Origin: Nitrospirota bacterium
GTDB lineage: Bacteria; Nitrospirota; Nitrospiria; Nitrospirales; UBA8639
Direction: 5' to 3'
DNA: 6,368 bases
NCBI GenBank assembly: GCA_003233615.1
Contig: QIMB01000424.1
Span: 1 to 6,368 of the forward strand
Below the pieces are notes generated by a model. It saw nothing but the letters and a program-made list of their open reading frames with translations, was not told the origin of the DNA and searched no databases. Below are positions 1 through 5,454 of the stretch, one piece after another. A program made the position numbers and the translations under genes. Numbering within the stretch: the first letter of the stretch is position 1; each line of letters opens with the position of its first letter.

Positions 1-686
1 CGAGTCTCATCTTTTGGATTATAGACAGCCAAGGCCAGTCCGCCATTTTTCTTCATCACTGTAAAGCAGGGAACATCCGTAGGACCATCTCCCACATAAA
101 TCATTTGCTGGAATGGCACCCGTCGGCTTTCCTCTGGCATATGGTCGTTGACATCATCTTTCAAATCTGTCAGCCCTTTGTTCACCCGAAAGAGAAACTG
201 GGTTTTCTGTGTATGGCTGATCGTCCGTTTAGGAAAGCTGATGTGCCCATCCTCTTCGTCAAACTCGCAGCCAAATATCGCTTTCACACAATGCTTGATA
301 TGGCTCCCATCTAAAATGGCTTTGAGTCCTGAGGTGACCACATAATGTTCTAAACGAATGCCCTCTTCTTCATATTGTGGTTTATTCAGGAGGGTATTGA
401 GTTCTTCAAAAAAATGAGGAACTCCAGGGAAAAAAGTGAGATCTTTACCAAATGTCTCTAAGTCTTTATTGGATAAGGCTCGAATTGACTCAACTTCCAG
501 CATCCGCTTCATATAGGCCAGCTCTTGATCATATCCCTTTTCGTGAATCAGCGCCGTACAGCTTGGCCAAAACTCTTTGGGGTCAATTCCGGCATGCCGA
601 AGAATTGTATGATCCTGCATGTAATGGGGACTCAGCGTATGATCGAAATCATACACAATAGCAATAATATTATGTGGATGGGTCAT
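1..686 (-). CDS. HAD-superfamily hydrolase (phosphoserine-phosphatase-like), 3' end outside window
   Basis: The reading frame starts at ATG 686-684 and stays open to the window edge, giving 228 residues without the C-terminus. HAD motif I is VYDFDHTL, with the nucleophile and general acid-base aspartates D13 and D15 and T17. VVTSG at 116-120 fits motif II (T118 or S119). K161 in HTQKTQF may be the motif III lysine. YVGDGPTDVPCF at 197-208 is motif IV, with Mg-binding D200 and D204. The alpha-helical insert between motifs I and II is typical of cap type C1, as in phosphoserine phosphatase-like HADs. The expected chemistry is Mg-dependent phosphoryl-group hydrolysis in the cytosol; the substrate cannot be told from the sequence. 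A GAGGA ribosome site lies 6 bases before the ATG. A good sigma70-like promoter lies about 190 bases upstream, so this gene can be expressed apart from the pentapeptide gene before it. Confidence 0.88.
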   Translation of the reverse strand, partial: MTHPHNIIAIVYDFDHTLSPHYMQDHTILRHAGIDPKEFWPSCTALIHEKGYDQELAYMKRMLEVESIRALSNKDLETFGKDLTFFPGVPHFFEELNTLLNKPQYEEEGIRLEHYVVTSGLKAILDGSHIKHCVKAIFGCEFDEEDGHISFPKRTISHTQKTQFLFRVNKGLTDLKDDVNDHMPEESRRVPFQQMIYVGDGPTDVPCFTVMKKNGGLALAVYNPKDET

Positions 687-780
687 GAATGGTCCTCGTG
701 GATAATCCTAAAAACAGCAGTTGGATCACGAAAATCTGCACAACCCTTTGACGCACCTAGGAAATGTACAAATTGACTCA

Positions 781-795
781 TCACCTAAAAGGTGA
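781..795 (-). promoter_or_regulatory. small perfect hairpin in the HAD leader
   Basis: TCACCT (781-786) and AGGTGA (790-795) are perfectly complementary around a 3-base loop. In the minus-strand leader RNA this gives a 6-base-pair hairpin about 95 bases before the HAD start codon. No U-run follows it, so it is not a typical intrinsic terminator. Its role is unknown. Confidence 0.35.
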
Positions 796-818
796 CCACG
801 CAATTTCTAAATTCCCTA

Positions 819-841
819 TGCACAGCAATTGCTTGCACAGC
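819..841. repeat. direct repeat TGCACAGC flanking the palindrome AGCAATTGCT
   Basis: TGCACAGC occurs at 819-826 and again at 834-841. Between and overlapping them lies the perfect 10-base palindrome AGCAATTGCT (824-833). The arrangement sits in the predicted leader of the HAD gene, about 40 bases after the proposed transcription start. It could be a regulator binding site; no known operator is recognised. Confidence 0.4.
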
Positions 842-884
842 TTTTTCGCGCCCAACTGCCGCTTTTAGGATAATGACGACACGC

Positions 885-913
885 AGTGTAAGTAGACAAG
901 CAAAAACTGTCAA
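885..913 (-). promoter_or_regulatory. sigma70-type promoter for the HAD gene
   Basis: On the minus strand a perfect -35 TTGACA (913-908) is followed by a 17-base spacer and a -10 TACACT (890-885, four of six consensus bases). Transcription would start near 878 and give a leader of about 190 bases before the HAD start codon. The promoter lies just after the stop of the pentapeptide gene. The match is seen directly; activity is inferred. Confidence 0.6.
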
Positions 914-973
914 CGAACGTGAGAAGAGGATTGGGGAACAGAGCGAAAAAGCAATTGAGCGGACGAGAGAGAT

Positions 974-1312
974 CTAGACTCCGTATCGCATGCGGGTACC
1001 TTGTTGGTGGGAAAGGAGAATTTCCTGCGCACTGAGTTCTTTGGAAAACAACATTCCAGAAATTTGAGCGCCGTGAATGCTGGCCCCCTCCAAATTACAT
1101 TCTGAGAGATCGAGACCTCGAAGGTCGGCCTGTCGAAAATAGCTCCCGCGAAAATCTACGTCGGTGACTTCTAATCCACGAAGATCCACGCTCCGAAAAT
1201 CGCAATTGCTGAGTTCTGGTTTTTCGCCTCCGTCAAAACGCGCATTAAATTCAGTGATTTTCCCCTCACGAAGCAGCTGATACATGGGGTCATTCGAGAG
1301 TTTGGGTTTCAT
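974..1312 (-). CDS. small pentapeptide-repeat protein
   Basis: This is a complete 112-residue protein starting at ATG 1312-1310 with a strong AAGGAGA ribosome site 8 bases upstream. Residues 1-33 are a non-repeat N-terminus (NDPMYQLLREGKITEFNARF). Residues of about 34-90 form roughly ten consecutive pentapeptides of the A(D/N)LXX type, for example CDFRS, VDLRG, VDFRG, ADLRG, LDLSE and CNLEG. Such repeats fold into a right-handed quadrilateral beta-helix. The C-terminus (KELSAQEILLSHQQGTRMRY) is non-repeat. There is no signal peptide or membrane segment, so a cytosolic protein is expected. Ten repeats make a short helix, much shorter than DNA-mimic gyrase-protecting Qnr/MfpA proteins, so that role is not supported. 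It lies downstream of the CbbQ-like ATPase gene across a 153-base spacer. The family call is firm; the function is unknown. Confidence 0.88.
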   Translation of the reverse strand: MKPKLSNDPMYQLLREGKITEFNARFDGGEKPELSNCDFRSVDLRGLEVTDVDFRGSYFRQADLRGLDLSECNLEGASIHGAQISGMLFSKELSAQEILLSHQQGTRMRYGV

Positions 1313-1343
1313 GGATTCTATCTCCTTTTCGTGCCTATCCTAT

Positions 1344-1362
1344 TAATCTTCTTGGAAGATCA
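1344..1362 (-). promoter_or_regulatory. hairpin upstream of the pentapeptide gene
   Basis: ATCTTC (1346-1351) and GAAGAT (1355-1360) are perfectly complementary around the loop TTG. In the minus-strand RNA the stem extends by a G-U and a U-A pair to 8 base pairs (about 1344-1362). It lies about 30 bases before the pentapeptide start codon. What follows is purine- and A-rich, not a U-run, so it is more likely a leader structure or operator than a terminator. Confidence 0.35.
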
Positions 1363-1465
1363 TTAGGGTTATCGGTTGGCTTGGCATCAGACTAAAGAAA
1401 AAGAGCCCGTTTTATGGGAAACCTCGATAAAGTTGAGAGTCCGGAGTTCGGAGCCAGTCGGGTTC

Positions 1466-2278
1466 CTAGAAAATAGCTTTGATCAGTTCTTGAATACTCC
1501 GCTGCATGTCGGGGTCGTCCGTGATCGGTCGGGTAACAGCGGCATCGCAGGCTTGGTCTGGCGCCACGCCTTGCTGAATTAATGTTCCTGCATAGATAAG
1601 AAGGCGGGTGCTGACACCTTCTTCTAGTCCATGGCTGCGTAGGTTCCGTACTTTCTCGCCCAATTTGACGAGGCGGGTAGCCATGTCTCGCGCAACCTTG
1701 GCTTCATGCTCAACTATTGTAATTTCGGTGTCTTTGGGTGGATACCCAAACTCGATGGCCATGAATCGTTGTTTCGTGCTTTGTTTCAATTCTTTGAGGA
1801 CAGACTGATAACCAGGGTTGTAGGAAATCACCAGCAGAAAATCATCCACCGCCTGAATAATCTGGCCTTTTTTTTCAATGGGCAAAAAGCGGCGATCATC
1901 GCTTAAGGGATGAATTAATACTGTTGTGTCCTTGCGAGCTTCGACCACTTCATCTAAATAGACGAGGGCACCATGTTTCACACCTAATGTCAGTGGCCCA
2001 TCCACCCATACCGTTTCTTCGCCTTTTAACAAATAGCGACCTATGAGATCCGATGCGGTCAAATCTTCATGACAGGCGATCGTGATCAGCGGTCGATTGA
2101 GTTTATACGCCATATGCTGCACAAACCGGGTTTTTCCGCATCCGGTCGGGCCTTTTAGCATCACAGGGATTTTATTCTTCGCTCCAACCGAAAACAGGCT
2201 GATCTCTCCATTCACTTCCTGGTAAAAGGGTTCTTCTGTCACCCGGAACTGTTCGATACCGTATTCCTGACCCTTCAT
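1466..2278 (-). CDS. cbbQ: CbbQ/NirQ/NorQ-type MoxR AAA+ ATPase
   Basis: This is a complete 270-residue protein, the usual length for CbbQ/NorQ ATPases. Walker A is GPTGCGKT (43-50), Walker B is LVYLDE (105-110), the sensor-1 region is ISYNPG with N154, an arginine-finger candidate is R171 in KQRF, and a sensor-2 candidate is R225 in STRLLIYAG. The stretch between Walker B and sensor 1 (EVVEARKDTTVLIHPLSDDR) is characteristic of the CbbQ branch, and residues of about 190-270 match the CbbQ C-terminal domain. Members form hexameric rings that, with a VWA-domain adaptor (CbbO or NorD), use ATP to activate or assemble metalloenzymes such as Rubisco or nitric oxide reductase. No adaptor gene or target enzyme is in the window, so the substrate is unknown and the symbol marks the family only. 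AGGA lies about 9 bases before the ATG, and a promoter-like sequence is at 2332-2361. Confidence 0.92.
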   Translation of the reverse strand: MKGQEYGIEQFRVTEEPFYQEVNGEISLFSVGAKNKIPVMLKGPTGCGKTRFVQHMAYKLNRPLITIACHEDLTASDLIGRYLLKGEETVWVDGPLTLGVKHGALVYLDEVVEARKDTTVLIHPLSDDRRFLPIEKKGQIIQAVDDFLLVISYNPGYQSVLKELKQSTKQRFMAIEFGYPPKDTEITIVEHEAKVARDMATRLVKLGEKVRNLRSHGLEEGVSTRLLIYAGTLIQQGVAPDQACDAAVTRPITDDPDMQRSIQELIKAIF

Positions 2279-2312
2279 GAGGCAATCCTGTCTGCAAAGA
2301 ATGGTAAATAGA

Positions 2313-2326
2313 GTGAATCGTGAATC
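2313..2326. repeat. tandem GTGAATC x2 at the predicted transcription start of the CbbQ-like gene
   Basis: GTGAATC occurs twice back to back at 2313-2319 and 2320-2326, at or just after the predicted transcription start. It is short enough to be chance, but its place between the -10 and the start codon makes it a possible control site. Confidence 0.3.
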
Positions 2327-2331
2327 ACCCC

Positions 2332-2361
2332 ATTATACGGGGGAGATTTATGAGAGGACAA
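2332..2361 (-). promoter_or_regulatory. promoter for the CbbQ-like gene
   Basis: On the minus strand a perfect -10 TATAAT (2337-2332) is preceded, across an 18-base spacer, by TTGTCC (2361-2356), which matches four of six bases of the -35 consensus. Transcription would start near 2325, about 47 bases before the ATG. The -10 sits between CCCC (2328-2331) and GGGG (2339-2342). The -35 lies inside the dyad GAGAG-GACAA-CTCTC (2352-2366, plus-strand reading), which could bind a repressor. Confidence 0.5.
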
Positions 2362-2373
2362 CTCTCCTTGGTG

Positions 2374-3330
2374 TCAGGATCGTCGGGCTATATAGTTTGG
2401 CACGAGTTGAGTCGGGCGATACGCATGCTTGGTCCGTGCGACACGTGGAAGCCCTGAATCACTCATGGTATTGACGAATGGATACTGTTGAATGTCCCGG
2501 CAGAATTCTCGAAAGAGGTATTGAGCCAATCCAAGGACTCCTCGATCGGCCACTTCAAACAAGACGCAAAAAACCTCGCGGGATCGTGGATAGCCAAAGG
2601 CATAGGCTTTGATCGAGCCATCAACCCAGACGACTCGGCCCGTCAATCCCAGTTCGCGGTATTCTTGAAGGACAACTCGATGGGCACTCACGGCATTCTG
2701 TAGCTTCACACGGGCTATATCGGCATGGGCTCCAACTTGGGGAACAGCGATGTCTTCTTTTTGGTGCATCCATCGATAAAACAAAGCAAGACATCCATCA
2801 CGATCTCTCATCTGATAGGGAACGATTCGAATACGGTGAGCACGTGAGAAGCGATTATACGCCGCACGTTGAGACTTGTAGACATTGGCTTTCAACTGAA
2901 CGAGATCTGCGGTTTGGTAGAGATAATCAGAATGAGAAAGTGTCAGCGAATACCCCCATGGCTGGATGACGTCTTTGAGTTCTTCCGGGATATTTTCAAT
3001 CCTGGATGTCTGTGTGTTGCTATTTGTTGTGTCCATAAAGGTCATCACTTGCGTCAGAACATCTTGTAATGTCCCCGAAGTCGGAGTGCCCACCCTTAAC
3101 GTTGGACCCTGGGGAGGGAGGGGCATAAACAGACCATCCGCATGTTTGGCGAAAAGACACCACCAGCCATTTACTTCACTCCGATAATACTCCAACACAC
3201 CTTTCCACACGTAATGAGGTGGGAAGGCCCAGTGAGCCAGAGAGGTGTTGCCGCCCTGAGCTGTGGCCCTCATGTACTGGTTCGCCTTGGACTGATCCGC
3301 AATTTTCAATGGATGGAGAATGATGGACAT
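2374..3330 (-). CDS. DUF2156 protein (lysylphosphatidylglycerol synthase C-terminal-like, GNAT fold)
   Basis: From ATG 3330-3328 the product is 318 residues. The N-terminal half opens with LHPLKIADQSKANQYM and has a WWCLF segment at 56-60. The C-terminal half carries YKSQRAAYNRFSR (151-163), GRVVWVDGSIKAYAFGY (231-247) and VNTMSDSGLPRVARTKHAYR (286-305), all characteristic of the DUF2156/LPG_synthase_C family, a double-GNAT fold related to Fem and MprF aminoacyl transferases. There is no membrane segment, so unlike MprF this is a soluble protein with no demonstrated reaction; aminoacyl or acyl transfer is an inference. A 16-codon longer form begins at TTG 3378-3376. I prefer the ATG because the recognisable domain begins there and a promoter-like -10 at 3387-3382 would start transcription inside or after the TTG. 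Neither start has a good ribosome site. The gene is divergent from the ATP-grasp gene. Confidence 0.82.
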   Translation of the reverse strand: MSIILHPLKIADQSKANQYMRATAQGGNTSLAHWAFPPHYVWKGVLEYYRSEVNGWWCLFAKHADGLFMPLPPQGPTLRVGTPTSGTLQDVLTQVMTFMDTTNSNTQTSRIENIPEELKDVIQPWGYSLTLSHSDYLYQTADLVQLKANVYKSQRAAYNRFSRAHRIRIVPYQMRDRDGCLALFYRWMHQKEDIAVPQVGAHADIARVKLQNAVSAHRVVLQEYRELGLTGRVVWVDGSIKAYAFGYPRSREVFCVLFEVADRGVLGLAQYLFREFCRDIQQYPFVNTMSDSGLPRVARTKHAYRPTQLVPNYIARRS

Positions 3331-3381
3331 GAATGGTACAAGGGGTGTTTCAGCTATTGAGATGACAGTAATATTCAAGAA

Positions 3382-3411
3382 ATTATGACAACATGGCTCA
3401 TCACGAGTCAG
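3382..3411 (-). promoter_or_regulatory. possible promoter of the DUF2156 gene
   Basis: On the minus strand CATAAT (3387-3382, five of six) lies 18 bases after CTGACT (about 3411-3406, four of six to TTGACA). The start would fall near 3375, giving a leader of about 45 bases to ATG 3330. The match is modest, and the region is AT-rich enough to give such hits by chance. Confidence 0.3.
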
Positions 3412-3480
3412 GTGGCCGAAGGCTTATGAGAGTCAACCATGCGTCATCATCCAACATTTCGAGTAATATAAGAAATGACC

Positions 3481-3575
3481 TTCAGCCTAAATTGCCGTGC
3501 TCACGTACTGAGAGTACGCTCCGCTCGTCAAAAAGGCTGCGGCCTTACTGGACGAACTTTTTTGATCATTCCCTT
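3481..3575. repeat. dispersed-repeat-like intergenic element with hairpins
   Basis: The element contains a hairpin CGTACT-GAG-AGTACG (3504-3518). Next come nested arms: TCGTC (3525-3529) pairs with GACGA (3551-3555), and inside them AAGGC (3533-3537) pairs with GCCTT (3542-3546) around a TGCG loop. It ends in a T-run (about 3558-3563). The wording, with GAGAGTACGCTCCGCTCG, AGGCTGCGGCCTTACTGGAC and a T-run before GATCATTC, resembles from memory an intergenic repeat common in Nitrospira genomes. The structure is seen directly; the repeat identity is recollection and the edges are approximate. Confidence 0.5.
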
Positions 3576-3636
3576 GGCTGCTGACGTCCATGGCCCCTCG
3601 GGCATTCACGGGCTTTGCGAGTGATAATATTCAACA

Positions 3637-3709
3637 GCCCCCTTAGGAGAGTGCCTGGAGCTCTTTTCTTATACGGCATGCCGGGGGCAGTAGGAAAGAG
3701 CGAGGGGGC
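3637..3709. repeat. two-tier inverted repeat, possible structured RNA or cruciform
   Basis: The outer arms are GCCCCCT (3637-3643) and AGGGGGC (3703-3709), with one further T-G pair (3644/3702). The inner arms are GCTCTTTTCT (3660-3669) and AGGAAAGAGC (3692-3701), complementary except for one position that is a G-U pair if read as plus-strand RNA. On the right side the two stems abut exactly (3701/3702), with a 15-base bulge on the left. The 22-base apical loop contains the palindrome CGGCATGCCG (3674-3683). There is no U-run after it, so it is not an ordinary terminator. Transcription and strand are unknown. Confidence 0.4.
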
Positions 3710-3719
3710 GCTAGGCGTT

Positions 3720-3736
3720 ACAAGGACTCACCTTGT
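3720..3736. promoter_or_regulatory. operator-like dyad ACAAGG-N5-CCTTGT
   Basis: ACAAGG (3720-3725) and CCTTGT (3731-3736) form a perfect inverted repeat with a 5-base centre, a size typical of a dimeric helix-turn-helix regulator site. It lies about 250 bases before the ATP-grasp gene. No specific regulator is recognised. Confidence 0.3.
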
Positions 3737-3756
3737 CTAGATTTTCGAGGGCATGC

Positions 3757-3782
3757 TACTATTTTCTATGCATGGAATAGTA
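3757..3782. promoter_or_regulatory. operator-like dyad TACTATT-N12-AATAGTA
   Basis: TACTATT (3757-3763) and AATAGTA (3776-3782) are perfect 7-base inverted arms separated by 12 bases that include the palindrome ATGCAT. The arm spacing, just under two helical turns centre to centre, suits a dimeric transcription factor. It lies in the divergent spacer upstream of the ATP-grasp gene. Confidence 0.3.
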
Positions 3783-3800
3783 TCCAAGGGCACGTGTGTG

Positions 3801-3820
3801 TTGTGACCCATTGGGTACAA
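3801..3820. promoter_or_regulatory. interrupted palindrome TTGT-G-ACCCA-T-TGGGT-ACAA
   Basis: ACCCA (3806-3810) pairs with TGGGT (3812-3816) around one base. After a single bulged G (3805), TTGT (3801-3804) pairs with ACAA (3817-3820). Nine complementary positions in 20 bases are consistent with a protein-binding dyad; the one-base centre is too tight for a good RNA hairpin. Confidence 0.3.
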
Positions 3821-3964
3821 GGTGCGTCGGGATTCCACATCACAATTTTCTCTCATTGAATCAAAGAAATCAGCTTGGATAGTCCGTCACCCTCTCCATT
3901 CGTAGTAATCTAAGATTTTGCCCTCTCTCGTGATCCTGAACACATAAGATTAATACACTAAGCT

Positions 3965-3970
3965 TATAAT
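3965..3970 (+). promoter_or_regulatory. -10 element TATAAT of the ATP-grasp/glutaredoxin/kamA genes
   Basis: A perfect TATAAT ends 17 bases before the ATG at 3988. Transcription would begin around 3976-3978, leaving a leader of only about 10-12 bases. No good -35 is seen at the right distance (the 3941-3947 region reads CACATAA), so an activator may be needed. ACTAAG repeats on either side of the -10 (3957-3962 and 3971-3976). Confidence 0.5.
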
Positions 3971-3987
3971 ACTAAGTAATAATTCTC

Positions 3988-5391
3988 ATGACACCTAACC
4001 CGTACCAAAATTTTCGACAGCATCTCATCCACGACGGGCTCTTTGTGGAGGGGAAAGACGACTCGTGGCGAATTGGTTGTCAGCCTTTCGCACTCTCCAC
4101 TCAGCAGGCCAATTTTTTGGAAGAACTCGGCCAACATCTCCTGATCTTGTATGCAGCTGTTAACCGGTTATATATGGAGAGTGTGAAGGGTACCCAACCC
4201 CAATGGGTCCATGAATATTTCGATATTGGAAAACCGGAAGATCTCCTGCAGTTTGCCCGGATGAATCGCTTCAAAAATCAATTGCCAGGAGTGATCCGCC
4301 CTGATCTGATTCCGACGGATTCCGGTATGGCGCTGACGGAACTCGACTCCGTACCAGGTGGCATTGGCTTAACCGGTAGTCTGAGTCGAATGTATGCACA
4401 ACAGGGGGCATCCATATGGCCAAGCCCCGATGGCCTGATCAAGAATTTCTCCCGAATGTTAAGAGGCACAATCAAAGATCAGCCTCTGAATATGGCGATC
4501 GTTGTATCCGATGAAGCGGATGCCTATCGAACGGAAATGCAATGGGTTGCGACACAACTCTCTCAAGATGGATGGAACGCCTACTGTGTTCATCCACGGG
4601 ACATTCGATTTACTGAAGATGGGCTCTTTGTTGATCAGGGCGGCCACGACCATCCGGTTTCCCTGATCTACCGGTTTTATGAATTGTTTGACCTCAAAAA
4701 CATTCCCAAAGGGGAATTAATCCTCTACAGCGCAAAAAAAGGACGAGTCATCGTGACACCTCCGTATAAGCCATGGATGGAGGAAAAATTGGCGTTGGCG
4801 TTGATCCATCATCCCATGTTGCAACCCTTTTGGGAGAAAACACTCCCATCGGACACGCTCGAATGTCTGCAGATGCTCATTCCACCCACTTGGGTGTTAG
4901 ATCCCCGGCCATTGCCACCGACTGCCGTCATTCCCGGGTTGCAGTATCGGAATCATGCTGTGTCGAATTGGGATTGGCTGCGAGAGACGACGCAAAAAGA
5001 ACGGCAGTATGTGATTAAAGTGTCAGGATTTTCTGAATTGGCTTGGGGAAGTCGTGGTGTGTCGATTGGCCATGATATGTCCCAGCAAGCATGGAAGAAC
5101 ACCCTCTCCCAGGCACTGGATTCTTTCCACACAGACCCTTCAATTCTTCAGGCATTTCACAAAGGAAAACTCAATATGGTTGAATATTATGACCACATGT
5201 CCGGAGAGAAAACGAACATGGAGGGACGAGTGCGGTTGTCACCCTATTATTTCGTGGTGGATGGCCATGCCGAATTAGGAGGGGTCTTGGCCACGATCTG
5301 TCCCAAAGATAAAAAAATCATTCATGGAATGCGTGATGCTGTCATGGCCCCCTGTGGAGTTGAAAAGAAAGAATACACGAGCTCCAAGTGA
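3988..5391 (+). CDS. circularly permuted ATP-grasp-like protein, function unknown
   Basis: This is a complete 467-residue protein with no signal peptide or membrane helix. Several blocks resemble circularly permuted ATP-grasp proteins: IRPDLIPTDSGMALTELD then SVPGGIGLTG (103-130), GRVIVTPPYKPWMEEKLALA (252-271), the likely nucleotide-binding strand YVIKVSGFSELAWGSRGVSI (341-360), VEYYDH (398-403), MEGRVRLSPYYFV (411-423) and LATICPKDKKIIHGMRD (434-450). ATP-grasp enzymes join a carboxylate to an amine or thiol through an acyl phosphate; the circularly permuted group is linked to peptide-like ligations such as glutathionylspermidine synthesis. The substrate here is unknown. The ATG is preceded by TAATAATTCTC with no Shine-Dalgarno sequence, and the predicted leader is very short. 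The glutaredoxin-like gene follows after 63 bases. The reading frame is certain, the fold probable. Confidence 0.8.
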   Translation: MTPNPYQNFRQHLIHDGLFVEGKDDSWRIGCQPFALSTQQANFLEELGQHLLILYAAVNRLYMESVKGTQPQWVHEYFDIGKPEDLLQFARMNRFKNQLPGVIRPDLIPTDSGMALTELDSVPGGIGLTGSLSRMYAQQGASIWPSPDGLIKNFSRMLRGTIKDQPLNMAIVVSDEADAYRTEMQWVATQLSQDGWNAYCVHPRDIRFTEDGLFVDQGGHDHPVSLIYRFYELFDLKNIPKGELILYSAKKGRVIVTPPYKPWMEEKLALALIHHPMLQPFWEKTLPSDTLECLQMLIPPTWVLDPRPLPPTAVIPGLQYRNHAVSNWDWLRETTQKERQYVIKVSGFSELAWGSRGVSIGHDMSQQAWKNTLSQALDSFHTDPSILQAFHKGKLNMVEYYDHMSGEKTNMEGRVRLSPYYFVVDGHAELGGVLATICPKDKKIIHGMRDAVMAPCGVEKKEYTSSK

Positions 5392-5454
5392 AACAGACGC
5401 AGATGATATGAGACTGGTACAATGAGACAAATGCCGATGCCCTATGCATGAAAC

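Larger units (their letters stand above)
3331..3987. other. divergent intergenic region, structure-rich, no convincing gene
   Basis: This spacer of about 650 bases separates the minus-strand DUF2156 gene from the plus-strand ATP-grasp gene. The one plus-strand open frame of note (3393-3584, 63 codons) crosses the repeat-like element and has arbitrary composition, so it is not called. The region holds the repeat-like element at 3481-3575, a two-tier hairpin at 3637-3709, dyads at 3720-3736, 3757-3782 and 3801-3820, and promoter elements at each end. No tRNA, CRISPR array or transposase remnant is visible. Confidence 0.7.

Noticed and set aside
792..977. Plus-strand open frame of 61 codons between the HAD and pentapeptide genes
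   Set aside because: It lies over the minus-strand promoter and leader of the HAD gene, lacks a ribosome site and shows no recognisable protein feature.
974..1312. Qnr/MfpA-like gyrase-protecting protein
   Set aside because: The repeat block is only about ten pentapeptides long, far short of the DNA-mimic family, and no loop features of Qnr are seen.
1313..1465. Intrinsic terminator between the CbbQ-like and pentapeptide genes
   Set aside because: The only T-rich run on the minus strand (near 1395-1407) is preceded by a 3-base-pair stem at best, and the good hairpin at 1344-1362 lacks a U-run.
1376..1906. Plus-strand open frames opposite the CbbQ-like gene
   Set aside because: They are antisense to a clear 270-residue AAA+ gene and have no homology features of their own.
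3393..3584. Plus-strand open frame of 63 codons in the divergent spacer
   Set aside because: It overlaps the hairpin-rich repeat-like element, has no ribosome site or domain, and its composition looks like translated non-coding repeat.
3331..3987. CRISPR array or insertion sequence remnant
   Set aside because: The repeats are inverted, unlike one another and not regularly spaced, and no transposase fragment is visible.
5418..5423. TACAAT as an internal promoter before the glutaredoxin-like gene
   Set aside because: It matches five of six -10 bases, but the sequence at the -35 distance (AGACGC) is poor and the gap to the upstream gene is only 63 bases.
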